A stretch of DNA of 64,000 bases from Paenibacillus_AA sp045062745 (GCF_045062745.1 NZ_JBJGED010000005.1:1-64000), one strand, 5' to 3'; shown: positions 15,537-24,700, numbered from the stretch's first letter. The notes: generated by a model not told the origin, from the letters alone. Program-made: numbers and translations.

Positions 15537-18047
15537 ATGAATCCTTTTATTGAAATTCGAGGCGCCAGGGAAAACAACTTGAAAGATGTAACCCTCCGTA
15601 TCCCCAAGCACAAGCTGGTCGTCCTGACGGGCCCGTCCGGGTCCGGCAAGTCTACGCTGGCGATGGATACGCTGCAGCGGGAATGCCAAAGGCAATACAT
15701 GGAGTCGATGGGGATGACCTCCGATGCGATCGCCAAGCCGAAGGTCGACGCCATCGTCGGCTTGTCGCCGTCGATCAGCGTGGGACAGCACGTCACGAAC
15801 CGGAATCCCCGTTCGACGGTTGGTACAGTTACCGATATTCACACCTATTTGCGTGTGATCTATGAAAAGCTGGGCGAGCGTCCGTGCCCGCATTGCGGCC
15901 ACCGCTTCGTTCCGTCTCCGGATCCGATGGCCAGCTCGGCGGTCGGAGACGATCAGGTGGAGGATGGACATGCATCGGTCCGTTGTCCGCAATGCGAAGG
16001 CACGATGGAGCGCTACACGCGCAGGCATTTCTCGTACAACACGCCCGAAGGGGCTTGCGAAGGCTGCGATGGCCTCGGCCATACCGTGAGCCTAAATCTG
16101 GATGCCGTCTTCGACCAAGAGAAGAGCTTGAATGAAGGCGGCGTAACGATCTGGTTCGACGCTTGGCTCAAGTACAACGTGTCCATCATGAAAGCGGCGG
16201 CCGATCACTACGGTCTAACGTTCGATCCGGATGTGCCACTCAAGGATTACAACGCCGTCCAGCGAGACTTGCTCTATTATGGCGTAGAGAGCGAGTCATT
16301 TATCGCCCATTATCCCGACGTAAAACCGCCCAAATCGGTATCGGGAGGCAAATATGAAGGTGTCGTAACCGGAATCTGGAGACGGTACAAAGAAAAGGGG
16401 GGCGAATCGGGGGAAGCGGCGCTGTTCCAGGAAGAGACGTGCGCCGTCTGCCATGGAGCCCGGCTCAAGGCAGCCATCCGCCAAGTCATGGTCGGCGGCG
16501 CAGCCATCTCCGACATCTCCGGATGGGCGCTCCAGAACGCACTCTTCTGGCTCGAGCGGCTCATGGGCGAGCTGCAGCCGGACGCCCGAGAGCAAGTGGA
16601 ATCGCTGCTCCACGATTTGATCGTTCGGACGGGACGCATTGTCGACGTCGGGCTCGGGTACTTGTCGCTGAGCCGCCAGTCGATCACGCTGTCCGGCGGG
16701 GAAGCGCAGCGGCTGCGTCTTGCCTCCATCATAGGGTCGGGACTGACCGGCGTGCTGTACATCCTCGACGAGCCGACCGCGGGCCTGCACCCCCGCGACA
16801 CGGCGGGGCTGATTCAAGTGCTGCAGCAGCTGCGGGACCTAGGGAATACGGTGCTCGTCATCGAGCACGATGTCGAGATGATGCGCGCTGCAGACCACGT
16901 GATCGACATGGGTCCCGGGGCCGGCAGCTTCGGCGGAAGGGTCGTCGGGGAAGGGACGCTGAAGGAATTGATGGCGAACCCCGAGTCGGTCACCGGTACT
17001 TTCCTGCGGGAAGAGGATGTTCGACGCTTGGGTGCAGCCCAAGGTCGAAGGAGACGTCCGGGGACCGGTCAAGTGCTCCAAGTCCGCGACGCGTACGAGC
17101 GGAATCTGAAGCATATTGACGTAGCGTTCCCGCTCGGCTGCCTCGTCGCCCTCACCGGCGTCTCCGGTTCCGGCAAGTCGACGCTGCTGTTCGATCTCGT
17201 CGCCGCCGGAGGCCGTGACGAGCAGCAGCGCCACGGCTGCGCGAGCATTACCGGCTTCGGCGCGATCGACAACATCGTGACCGTCGACCAGTCTCCGATC
17301 GGCAGGATGAGCCGGTCCAATGTGGCGACGTATACGGACGTGTTCACCGCGATGCGGAATCTATATGCGGGATTGCCGGAAGCGAAGCAGGCCGGGCTGA
17401 CGGCGAAGCACTTCTCGTTCAACACTCCGGGCGGGCGCTGCGAGCACTGCCAAGGGCTCGGTGTCGTACCGATGGATATGTTCTTCCTGCCCGGGCTTGA
17501 GGTACGCTGCCCGGTTTGCCGCGGCAAGCGGTTCCAGGATGAGGTGCTGCGCATCACTTACAACGGACTGTCGATCTCCGAGCTGCTCGATCTGACGGTC
17601 CAAGAGAGCCTGCCGCTCCTGCAAGGGCGGACGAAGATGGATGGACAGATCGCGCTGCTGAACGAAGTGGGCCTCGGTTATCTTCATTGGGGCCAGTCGA
17701 TCGTAACGTTGTCCGGCGGCGAGGGCCAACGGATCCGGCTGGCCAAAGAGCTGAGCGGGAAGACGAAGCGTCATTCCCTCTATTTGCTGGACGAGCCGTC
17801 CACCGGGCTGCATCCGCGCGATACCGCGCAGCTGCTCATCTTGCTGAACCGGCTGGTCGACGCCGGCAATACGGTCATCGTCGTGGAGCACAACCTCGAT
17901 GTCATCCGCGAGTGCGATTGGGTCATCGACATCGGGCCCGATGGGGGAGACAAGGGCGGTGAAGTAATTGCGACCGGCAGCCCGGAGCATGTCGCGACGA
18001 TCGACGCCTCCCATACGGGTCGTTATTTAAGAGAAGTGTTAAGGTAA
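15537..18047 (+). CDS. UvrA2-like (class II) excinuclease-type ABC ATPase
   Basis: 836 residues, shorter than housekeeping UvrA (~950), as expected of UvrA2-type proteins that lack the UvrB-binding insert. Two ABC modules are present: Walker A GPSGSGKST (32-40) and GVSGSGKST (~540), signatures LSGGEAQRLRLA and LSGGEGQRIRLA, and Walker B LYILDEPTAGLHP and LYLLDEPSTGLHP. Zinc-finger pairs CPHCG/CPQC/CEGC and CEHC/CPVC are intact. UvrA2-type proteins are often found beside antibiotic genes, where they give self-protection against DNA-binding drugs. ATG 15537 is chosen with GAGGAG upstream. Confidence 0.92.
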   Translation: MNPFIEIRGARENNLKDVTLRIPKHKLVVLTGPSGSGKSTLAMDTLQRECQRQYMESMGMTSDAIAKPKVDAIVGLSPSISVGQHVTNRNPRSTVGTVTDIHTYLRVIYEKLGERPCPHCGHRFVPSPDPMASSAVGDDQVEDGHASVRCPQCEGTMERYTRRHFSYNTPEGACEGCDGLGHTVSLNLDAVFDQEKSLNEGGVTIWFDAWLKYNVSIMKAAADHYGLTFDPDVPLKDYNAVQRDLLYYGVESESFIAHYPDVKPPKSVSGGKYEGVVTGIWRRYKEKGGESGEAALFQEETCAVCHGARLKAAIRQVMVGGAAISDISGWALQNALFWLERLMGELQPDAREQVESLLHDLIVRTGRIVDVGLGYLSLSRQSITLSGGEAQRLRLASIIGSGLTGVLYILDEPTAGLHPRDTAGLIQVLQQLRDLGNTVLVIEHDVEMMRAADHVIDMGPGAGSFGGRVVGEGTLKELMANPESVTGTFLREEDVRRLGAAQGRRRRPGTGQVLQVRDAYERNLKHIDVAFPLGCLVALTGVSGSGKSTLLFDLVAAGGRDEQQRHGCASITGFGAIDNIVTVDQSPIGRMSRSNVATYTDVFTAMRNLYAGLPEAKQAGLTAKHFSFNTPGGRCEHCQGLGVVPMDMFFLPGLEVRCPVCRGKRFQDEVLRITYNGLSISELLDLTVQESLPLLQGRTKMDGQIALLNEVGLGYLHWGQSIVTLSGGEGQRIRLAKELSGKTKRHSLYLLDEPSTGLHPRDTAQLLILLNRLVDAGNTVIVVEHNLDVIRECDWVIDIGPDGGDKGGEVIATGSPEHVATIDASHTGRYLREVLR

Positions 18048-18065
18048 CGGCGCATACGTCTGACA

Positions 18066-18105
18066 GGAAGCCTTCATATCCGGTACTCGGATGGGGGCTT
18101 CTTCG
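18066..18105 (+). terminator. terminator-like hairpin after the UvrA2 gene
   Basis: GAAGCC near 18068 pairs with GGGCTTC near 18096-18102; the T-run is short (TTCGTTT). Confidence 0.5.
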
Positions 18106-18121
18106 TTTGGAACGCGGTCCG

Positions 18122-18568
18122 TTAGAACGAGAAATACGAAACCGATCGCCGCAAACATTCATCCTCCTCCAGCTGGAAGGGGTCGTGCGCGGGAGGGTAT
18201 TCGATATTGTCAGCCAGGTCGTTAAGCGCTGCGGCAACCAGATCGCCTCTCACCGTACCCCAGCAAAGCCGATTGCCTTGAATGACGTGAAACGCTTCGG
18301 GGATGGAGAGGCCCTTGAGTGGAGTATAGACCGCTGCCCATTTAACGAGGTCGAGCGGCTGTTCTCCGCGGGGCAAAGCGAACGAGCCCCAGCCGACCGC
18401 ACCCCGGGCCGCCATTCTCAACAATCCGGTGTAGCCCCGCTCTCCCGACCCGGGAGCAAAGCCTTCCAACCAATCGTAATCGAACAGGAACAGTTTCATT
18501 GAACCGATCCGGTAGAGGGTTAAGTCGGATTGGCTCAAGTCAGGCAGCGCTTCGATTGCTTTCACCAT
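18122..18568 (-). CDS. uncharacterised protein under a c-di-AMP riboswitch
   Basis: 148 residues, not recognised. It begins MVKAIEALPDLSQSDL with AAAGGAG about 10 bases upstream and has no signal peptide or membrane segment. Aromatic and charged stretches include FLFDYDWLEGFAPGSGERG and RGAVGWGSFALPRGE; the C-terminal third is acidic (HDPFQLEEDECL). The gene starts ~55 bp after the terminator of a ydaO-type riboswitch, so it should be shut down when c-di-AMP is high. Genes under this riboswitch are typically osmolyte/potassium transporters or cell-wall hydrolases; this protein is neither. A metabolic-enzyme fragment is possible but I cannot name one. Confidence 0.65.
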   Translation of the reverse strand: MVKAIEALPDLSQSDLTLYRIGSMKLFLFDYDWLEGFAPGSGERGYTGLLRMAARGAVGWGSFALPRGEQPLDLVKWAAVYTPLKGLSIPEAFHVIQGNRLCWGTVRGDLVAAALNDLADNIEYPPAHDPFQLEEDECLRRSVSYFSF

Positions 18569-18621
18569 TAGGCGGAGCTCCTTTGCAGATCATATTGGGC
18601 AGATCGAGTAACAAGTACAAC

Positions 18622-18662
18622 AAAAAAGAAGCCCGAACAGAGAATGTCTGTTCTCGGGCTTC
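18622..18662 (-). terminator. expression-platform terminator of the ydaO riboswitch
   Basis: On the minus strand GAAGCCCGAGAACAGA pairs with TCTGTTCGGGCTTC, then six T (plus-strand A at 18622-18627). Its 3' arm could alternatively pair with an AAGCCCGA octamer inside the aptamer. Confidence 0.88.
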
Positions 18663-18711
18663 CCGTGTCGCAACGCGTGCAGGGCGTGGCGAATTGGATG
18701 AGCGAGTCAGG

Positions 18712-18863
18712 CTCTCTCAATGACGCTTGCGAGGTTAGCTGTCGGATTCGGGCTTGAGAGTGCCCTACCTTGGCGGATGCCTCGGATTCACCCCATGGAT
18801 TCGATGCCGCCGCGACGGCTCGTTCCGGTGGTTCCCCCGCTTCCTGGATCGGAATTCAGCGTT
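18712..18863 (-). ncRNA. ydaO/yuaA-type c-di-AMP riboswitch aptamer
   Basis: Read on the minus strand, the conserved blocks of the ydaO motif appear in order: CGCTGAATTCC, GGGGGAACCA, GGGGTGAATCC, GGTAGGG, CCCGAATCCGACAGCTAACC and TCGCAAGCG, where the opening CGCT pairs with the closing AGCG as the basal stem. The CGACAGCTAACC block is highly specific for this class. The family senses c-di-AMP and usually turns expression off by terminator formation. The aptamer is followed by an intrinsic terminator and the 148-residue gene. From 18864 to 19096 I see nothing else assignable apart from presumed promoters. Confidence 0.9.
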
Positions 18864-19096
18864 TTGACTACATATGGATTTGTTGAACCAAATGATACGA
18901 CGAACAAACGACATTGTAAAACCGGATGCAGCGAAGGAAAAGAGGGTATTGGACCTATTTGGGAAAGGAAAGCGGATAAACTTGCCTGGGACTTTCATTA
19001 TCTTGCCTTTTGCTCTACGAAGCTCATCGTTGCTTAATAGGGAGAGGGAAGCCGATTTCTCCGATTGCATGGCTCCGAATCCTGTGCTACGTTAGA

Positions 19097-19112
19097 TGTG
19101 TAAACGTTTAAC
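19097..19112 (+). promoter_or_regulatory. LacI/cre-type operator upstream of the LacI gene
   Basis: TGTGTAAACGTTTAAC shares the 12-base core TGTGTAAACGTT with the box before fucI, suggesting autoregulation by the adjacent LacI-family protein. Confidence 0.6.
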
Positions 19113-19150
19113 TAACTGAACCGCAAGAGTTAGGAGGTGTTCAGGACAAG

Positions 19151-20143
19151 GTGCGCAAGCTGACCATCAAAGATGTAGCAAAGGTTGCGGGAGTATCTAC
19201 GGCTACTGTATCGAGGGTGTTAAACGGAACCGGATATGTCAGCGACGAAGTCCGGCAGCAGGTGCTCAGCACCGTGCAGACCTTGAACTACCAGCCGAAC
19301 GCGATCGCCCGCAGTCTCAAGCTGGACCGGTCCCGCAGCATCGGCATGATCGTACCGGATATGACGAATCCGTACTTCACGGCGATCGCTGGCACGCTGC
19401 AGCGCAAACTGCTGTCCGCAGGGTACCGGGTGCTGTTCATGGATTCGGACGAGAATCCCGAGAAGGAGCGGGAGGCGCTCGACGTGCTGCGCAGCAGCCG
19501 GGTCGACGGCATCGTACTGGCCGGCACCGGCGGCAACAAGGAGCAGCTGCGCCATATATTGGGGGCAGGAATTCCGCTCGTGCTAGTAGACCGCAGCATC
19601 ACGGGCGTCGGGGCCGATCTAGTCATGGAGGACAACCGGTCGCCGGCGAGCGATGCCGTCACTTTCTTGCTGGAGCGAGGGCATACGCGCATCGGGATCG
19701 TGGGCGGCCCCAACCATATCAGAACCGCGAACGAACGACACGGGGGCGTTGTCGAAGCGTTTGAAGCGGCAGGCATCCCGATGCCGAGCGATACGGTCGT
19801 TCAAGGAGATTTCACACGCGCCTCCGGCAAACAGGCGATCCGATCGCTTCTGTCGTTGCGGGAACCCCCGACTGCCGTCTTCTCCGCCAACAACGAGATG
19901 ACGTTCGGGTTGTATCTGGGGATGAAGGAGCTCGGGGTCGCAACGGATAGCTTAGAGGTGGTGTCGTTCGGCGACCTGGAATTCGCTTCGCTATTCCGGC
20001 ATCGATTGTCGGTGATCGTACAAAACCCGGAATTGATCGGGGAAACGGCGGCTGAAATGCTGCTCAAGCGATTGACGGATGAGACGAAGATGAGGGAAAG
20101 CCGCATATTCGTCCCTCAGTTTAAGATTCGGTTAGGGGAGTGA
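19151..20143 (+). CDS. LacI-family transcriptional regulator of the fucI operon
   Basis: 330 residues, normal for the family, GTG start. The N-terminal HTH is textbook (TIKDVAKVAGVSTATVSRVLN, residues 4-24), followed by the hinge helix NAIARSLK and a periplasmic-binding-like effector domain (IGMIVPDMTNPYFTAIAG, VDGIVLAGTG, FSANNEMTFGLYLGMKELG). It likely binds a sugar or sugar phosphate. Boxes at 19097 and 20168, flanking the gene, are probable operators for itself and for the fucI operon immediately downstream. Confidence 0.92.
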   Translation: MRKLTIKDVAKVAGVSTATVSRVLNGTGYVSDEVRQQVLSTVQTLNYQPNAIARSLKLDRSRSIGMIVPDMTNPYFTAIAGTLQRKLLSAGYRVLFMDSDENPEKEREALDVLRSSRVDGIVLAGTGGNKEQLRHILGAGIPLVLVDRSITGVGADLVMEDNRSPASDAVTFLLERGHTRIGIVGGPNHIRTANERHGGVVEAFEAAGIPMPSDTVVQGDFTRASGKQAIRSLLSLREPPTAVFSANNEMTFGLYLGMKELGVATDSLEVVSFGDLEFASLFRHRLSVIVQNPELIGETAAEMLLKRLTDETKMRESRIFVPQFKIRLGE

Positions 20144-20167
20144 GCGAGCGTCAGCCATGATGTTGGA

Positions 20168-20185
20168 TGTGTAAACGTTAACACA
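20168..20185 (+). promoter_or_regulatory. near-palindromic operator / perfect cre match before fucI
   Basis: TGTGTAAACGTTAACACA is self-complementary at 14 of 18 positions (7 of 9 base pairs) around AACGTT. The inner TGTAAACGTTAACA (20170-20183) fits the CcpA cre consensus TGWAARCGYTWNCA at all 14 positions, so CcpA and the local LacI regulator could compete for it. Confidence 0.75.
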
Positions 20186-20214
20186 TAATATTTTTTTAAG
20201 GGAGGCTTTATCCT

Positions 20215-22008
20215 ATGACTTCATCCTTTTCAAACCGATTGAACGGCATGATGCCCAAGATTGGCATTCGCCCGACCGTTGACGGGCGCCGTGGCGGGAT
20301 CCGCGAATCGCTGGAGCAGGTTACGATGGACATGGCGCAGGCGGTGGCCCGGCTGCTGACATCCGAGCTCCGGTATTCGAATGGCCTTCAGGTTGAGTGC
20401 GTCATTGCCGATACGTGTATAGGCGGCGTTGCGGAGGCCGCTCAAGCCGCGGAGAAGTTCGCCCGCGCGGGCGTCGGCGCGACGATCACGGTAACGCCTT
20501 CCTGGTGTTATCCTCTAGAGACGATGGATACCGATCCTTCGATTCCGAAGGCAATCTGGGGCTTCAATGGTACGGATCGTCCCGGCGCGGTGTATCTGGC
20601 CGCGGTATTGGCCGCCCATAATCAGAAGGGGCTTCCAGCCTTCGGCATCTATGGCCGGGACGTGCAGGATTTCGAAGATGCGGCGACAATCCCGCACGAT
20701 GTCCGGGAGAAGCTGCTTCGCTTCGCCAAATCCGCACTCGCCGTCGCGACGATGCGCGGCAAATCTTACCTTTCGATGGGCTCGGTCTCGATGGGCATTG
20801 CCGGCTGTATTGCCGACGAACCGTTTTTCCACAACTACCTCGGTATCAGGAACGAATACGTCGATATGACGGAGTTCGTCCGTCGGATGGAGCAGGGCAT
20901 CTACGATCCGGCCGAGTACGAACGGGCATTAGCCTGGACTAAGATGAACTGCAAGGAAGGCGCCGATGTGAACCCGCCTGCCCTGCAGCGTACGAGGGAG
21001 CAAAAGGACCGAGACTGGGAGACGGTCGTGAAGATGGCGCTAATCGCACGCGACCTGATGGTCGGCAATCCGGCGCTTGCCCGGCTCGGCTACGGGGAAG
21101 AAGCGCTCGGCCGCAACGCTATCGCGGCAGGCTTCCAAGGACAGCGGGCCTGGACGGATCATTTCCCGAACGGCGATTTCATGGAGGCGATCCTTACGAG
21201 CTCATTCGATTGGAACGGGGTCCGGGAGCCGTTCATGCTCGCTACGGAGAACGATACGCTCAATGCGGTCACGATGCTGTTCGGGCATCTGCTGACGAAT
21301 GCGGCGCAAATCTTCGCCGATGTGCGTACATACTGGAGTCCGGACGCGGTTAAGCGGGTCACGGGCCATACATTGGAAGGCGCCGCGCAGCATGGGGTCA
21401 TTCACCTCATCAATTCCGGTCCGGCGTCGCTTGACGGTACCGGCCGGATGACCACCGACGGCCGACCGGCGATGAAACCTTTCTGGGACATTACGGAAGC
21501 CGAAGCACAGCAATGTCTGGACGCGACGCGGTGGTGTCCGGCGGTCGATTTCTTCCGCGGCGGAGGCTTCTCGACCGACTTCACGACCCGCGCCGGCATG
21601 CCGGTGACGATGGCGCGGATCAACTTGATCAGCGGCGTCGGACCTGTGCTTCAGCTCGCGGAGGGCTACACCGTCGAGCTGCCGGACGACGTGCACGACC
21701 AGCTCGATGCGCGCACGAACCCCTCGTGGCCGACGACGTGGTTCGTGCCGAATTTGACCGGCGTCGGCGCGTTCGCAGACGTCTACTCGGTGATGAACAA
21801 CTGGGGCTCCAACCATAGCGCGGTTAGCTATGGCCACATCGGAGCGGACTTGATCACCCTTGCATCGATGCTCCGAATTCCGGTCAGTATGCATAACGTT
21901 CCGGACGATCGCATTTTCCGGCCGAGCATGTGGTCGGCGTTCGGGGCCATGGACCCGGTGGGTGCCGATTACCGAGCTTGTGCCAGCCTCGGACCGTTGT
22001 ACAAATAA
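20215..22008 (+). CDS. fucI: L-fucose isomerase family protein
   Basis: 597 residues, the usual FucI size (~590). The enzyme converts an aldose such as L-fucose or D-arabinose to the ketose with Mn2+. Recognisable FucI features are KIGIRPTVDGRRGGIRESLE at the N-terminus, TPSWCYPLETMD, the IWGFNGTDRPGAVYLAA segment and ATENDTLNAVTMLFGHLLTN, where the acidic residues contribute to the metal site. AAGGGAGG precedes ATG 20215. An FGGY kinase follows 48 bp later, consistent with isomerise-then-phosphorylate catabolism; no aldolase or transporter is in the window. Confidence 0.92.
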   Translation: MTSSFSNRLNGMMPKIGIRPTVDGRRGGIRESLEQVTMDMAQAVARLLTSELRYSNGLQVECVIADTCIGGVAEAAQAAEKFARAGVGATITVTPSWCYPLETMDTDPSIPKAIWGFNGTDRPGAVYLAAVLAAHNQKGLPAFGIYGRDVQDFEDAATIPHDVREKLLRFAKSALAVATMRGKSYLSMGSVSMGIAGCIADEPFFHNYLGIRNEYVDMTEFVRRMEQGIYDPAEYERALAWTKMNCKEGADVNPPALQRTREQKDRDWETVVKMALIARDLMVGNPALARLGYGEEALGRNAIAAGFQGQRAWTDHFPNGDFMEAILTSSFDWNGVREPFMLATENDTLNAVTMLFGHLLTNAAQIFADVRTYWSPDAVKRVTGHTLEGAAQHGVIHLINSGPASLDGTGRMTTDGRPAMKPFWDITEAEAQQCLDATRWCPAVDFFRGGGFSTDFTTRAGMPVTMARINLISGVGPVLQLAEGYTVELPDDVHDQLDARTNPSWPTTWFVPNLTGVGAFADVYSVMNNWGSNHSAVSYGHIGADLITLASMLRIPVSMHNVPDDRIFRPSMWSAFGAMDPVGADYRACASLGPLYK

Positions 22009-22056
22009 GTTGTGATGTATAATAAGGAAGTTGGAGTTAGGAGAGGAGGAACACGT

Positions 22057-23718
22057 TTGACAACCGCACGTTATGCCATCGGCATCGACTACGGGACCGA
22101 ATCGGGTCGCGCGCTGCTCGTGAACGTAGAGACCGGGGAAGAGCTGGCTTCCCATGTAACCCCATATCCGCATGGGGTGATCGACGAGGTTCTGCCGGGG
22201 GCCGGAGTGAAGCTTGGGTCCGAATGGGCGCTGCAGCATCCTAACGATTATATCGAGGTGCTCATTCGTTCCGTCCCGGAGGTGGTGCGACAGGCAGGAA
22301 TTGACCCGGCGGCTGTAATCGGGATCGGCATTGATTTCACGGCATATACCGTACTGCCGGTAGACAAGGAAGGGGTTCCGCTCTGCTTCGATCCGCGCTT
22401 CCAAGCGCTGCCTCATAGCTGGGTGAAGCTGTGGAAGCACCATGCGGCCCAAGATTATGCGAACCGGATCAACCGGCACGCTGAAGAGAGCGGGCAGTCG
22501 TTCCTGCAGCGGTATGGCGGTAAAATCTCTTCCGAGTGGATGCTGCCTAAGATCTGGCAGGTGCTGGAGGAAGCGCCGGATGTCTTCGAACACGCCGACC
22601 GGTTCGTCGAAGCCTCGGATTGGATTCCGTTCATGCTGACCGGCAATTGGACCCGCAATAGCTGCGCCGCCGGCTACAAGGCGCTCTGGCACGAACAGAC
22701 CGGCTACCCGGATCGCAGCTTCCTGCGCGCCCTCGATCCGCGTCTGGAGCCGCTCGCGGAGACGAAGCTGCGCGGCGCCGTTGCATCGCTCGGCTCCAGG
22801 GCTGGGACGCTCAGCGCGCCAATGGCGGACCGGCTCGGGCTGCGCCCCGGCCTCGCCGTGGCGGTCGGCGTCGTGGACGCGCACGCCGGCGTCGTCGGCA
22901 CGGGCGTAGTCTCGCCGGGCAAGCTGGTGCTCGCCATGGGTACCTCGACGTGCCATCTGCTGCTCACCGAGGAGGAGAAGCTCGTGCCCGGGATATGCGG
23001 CGTCGTGAAGGACGGCATCGTCCCCGGCCTGTACGGCTACGAAGCCGGTCAGGCGGCCGTAGGGGACAGCTTCGCCTGGTTCGTGGAGCAGAGCGTACCC
23101 GCCTATGTGCACCGCGAAGCGGAAGTGGCGGGCGTCAGCGTACACGAGTGGCTGGAGCGTCGGGCGGCCGCCTATGAACCGGGTCAAACCGGCCTGCTGG
23201 CGCTCGACTGGTGGAACGGCAATCGCTCGGTTCTGGCCGATGCGGACTTGAGCGGCCTCATTGTCGGGATTACGCTGCAGACGAAGCCGGAAGAGCTGTA
23301 CCGGGCGCTTCTGGAAGCGACCGCATTCGGCACGCGCCGCATCATCGAAGAATTCGAGCGGGGAGGCGTCGAGGTGCACGAGCTGTACGCCTGCGGCGGC
23401 TTGCCTCAGCGCAACCGGCTGCTCATGCAGATCTACGCCGACGTCACCGGCCGCGAGATCCGCATTGCCGCCTCGACGCAGCCGACGGCGTTGGGGTCCG
23501 CGATCTTCGGAGCGGTCGCGGCAGGTTCCGCCGCCGGCGGCTACGATACCGTCGCCGAGGCGGCTTCGCGCATGACGCGCCGCCAAGAGATGGCATTCCG
23601 CCCGATTGCGGCGAATGTCGACCGTTATGAGCGGATGTATCGCGAGTATGTGCAGCTGCATGATTATTTCGGCCGAGGCGCGAGCCAGGTCATGAAGACA
23701 TTGAGATCGTTCAGGTAA
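22057..23718 (+). CDS. araB: FGGY-family ketose kinase (ribulokinase-like)
   Basis: 553 residues, typical for AraB-type ribulokinases. The N-terminal ATPase motif IGIDYGTESGRALLV, the mid-protein GTSTCHLLL (phosphate 2-like) and GYEAGQAAVGDSFAWFV, and the C-terminal YACGGLPQRNRLLMQIYADV with PTALGSAIFGAVAAG follow the ribulokinase pattern. The start is TTG 22057, set by GAGAGGAGG seven bases upstream; an ATG at 22012 in the track has no site. Given the FucI partner, the real substrate may be L-fuculose, D-ribulose or L-ribulose. Confidence 0.87.
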   Translation: MTTARYAIGIDYGTESGRALLVNVETGEELASHVTPYPHGVIDEVLPGAGVKLGSEWALQHPNDYIEVLIRSVPEVVRQAGIDPAAVIGIGIDFTAYTVLPVDKEGVPLCFDPRFQALPHSWVKLWKHHAAQDYANRINRHAEESGQSFLQRYGGKISSEWMLPKIWQVLEEAPDVFEHADRFVEASDWIPFMLTGNWTRNSCAAGYKALWHEQTGYPDRSFLRALDPRLEPLAETKLRGAVASLGSRAGTLSAPMADRLGLRPGLAVAVGVVDAHAGVVGTGVVSPGKLVLAMGTSTCHLLLTEEEKLVPGICGVVKDGIVPGLYGYEAGQAAVGDSFAWFVEQSVPAYVHREAEVAGVSVHEWLERRAAAYEPGQTGLLALDWWNGNRSVLADADLSGLIVGITLQTKPEELYRALLEATAFGTRRIIEEFERGGVEVHELYACGGLPQRNRLLMQIYADVTGREIRIAASTQPTALGSAIFGAVAAGSAAGGYDTVAEAASRMTRRQEMAFRPIAANVDRYERMYREYVQLHDYFGRGASQVMKTLRSFR

Positions 23719-23755
23719 GGTTAGCGGCGTCACCACATCTCCAGGAGGTGCGATT

Positions 23756-24667
23756 ATGGCGGGAACGGCATTGGTAATCGGCGGGAGCGGATTTCTCGGC
23801 AGTGCGATCACGGCACGGTTGGCGGGTGACGGCTGGGACACACATGTGCTCAGCAGGGGGAACAAGGCCGGAGGTGCCGGTTGGACCATGATCCAGGCGG
23901 ATCGTTCCGATCAGGAGCAGCTGCGGGCTGCACTCGAGGGCCGTCACTATGATATGATCGTAGATTGCGCGGCTTACAATGGACTCGACGCGGAACGCGC
24001 CTTGGCTGCCTTGGAAGGCCGATGCGGCCATTACATATTCATCAGCACGGACTATGTATACGCCTCTACGGCCGACACGAGCTACCCGATGACGGAATCG
24101 GCGGCGGTACAGCGGGAGACGGCATACGCGAGAGGCAAACTGGATGCGGAACGCGTATTGCTGGAGGCGTGGAAGGAGCGCAATTTTCCGGTTACGGTGC
24201 TGCGGCCTCCCCACATTCTGGGCGCGGGGAAGGAGCTCGGCAGCGACCAGGTGCTCGGGCGGGACAAAGATTTGCTGGCCAAAATCCGCAGCGGAGATGG
24301 ACTCGCGCTTCTGAACGAAGGGCAGCTGATCGTTCAACCCGTCTGGAACCGCGAGATCGCCGGCTGTGTCGCTCACCTGGCCGGGATGGAGAAGAGCTTT
24401 GGCCAACTGTTCAACTGTACCGGACCGGATGCCGTTACGGCGAAGCGGTACTACAGCATCGTCGCCGGGCTGCTTGGCGTGGAGCTTCGATTCCGCTCTG
24501 TGGCGGTGTCGGACTTCGTCCAGGAGCGACCGGGCGACTATCATCATGCCCGACACCGCATTTATGACACTTCGCATTTGACACGAGTCACAGGATATGT
24601 TCCGCATCTGAAGCTGGAGGACGCGCTCAAGGAAACGCTCGATTGGATGCTGGCGAGTGAAAGGTAA
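23756..24667 (+). CDS. NAD-dependent epimerase/SDR protein
   Basis: 303 residues. Extended SDR with GGSGFLGSAIT (residues 9-19) as the nucleotide loop, FISTDYVYAS for the catalytic Ser/Thr strand and YARGKLDAERV supplying the YxxxK pair. It resembles NAD-dependent epimerase/dehydratases of sugar operons. CCAGGAGGTG precedes the ATG. It is 37 bp after the kinase and probably the last gene of the LacI-controlled operon. Substrate unknown. Confidence 0.85.
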   Translation: MAGTALVIGGSGFLGSAITARLAGDGWDTHVLSRGNKAGGAGWTMIQADRSDQEQLRAALEGRHYDMIVDCAAYNGLDAERALAALEGRCGHYIFISTDYVYASTADTSYPMTESAAVQRETAYARGKLDAERVLLEAWKERNFPVTVLRPPHILGAGKELGSDQVLGRDKDLLAKIRSGDGLALLNEGQLIVQPVWNREIAGCVAHLAGMEKSFGQLFNCTGPDAVTAKRYYSIVAGLLGVELRFRSVAVSDFVQERPGDYHHARHRIYDTSHLTRVTGYVPHLKLEDALKETLDWMLASER

Positions 24668-24700
24668 CGCTTGAAACTGCTTAACCTCGTAGTATAAAAA

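Noticed and set aside
18765..19070. Minus-strand ORF of 101 codons
   Set aside because: It overlaps the ydaO aptamer and has no family features or ribosome binding site.
21202..23889. 895-codon open frame antisense to fucI and the kinase
   Set aside because: Low-complexity Arg/Pro/Gln composition and no family resemblance; it is a frame left open by the high-GC codon use of the two sense genes, which are well recognised.
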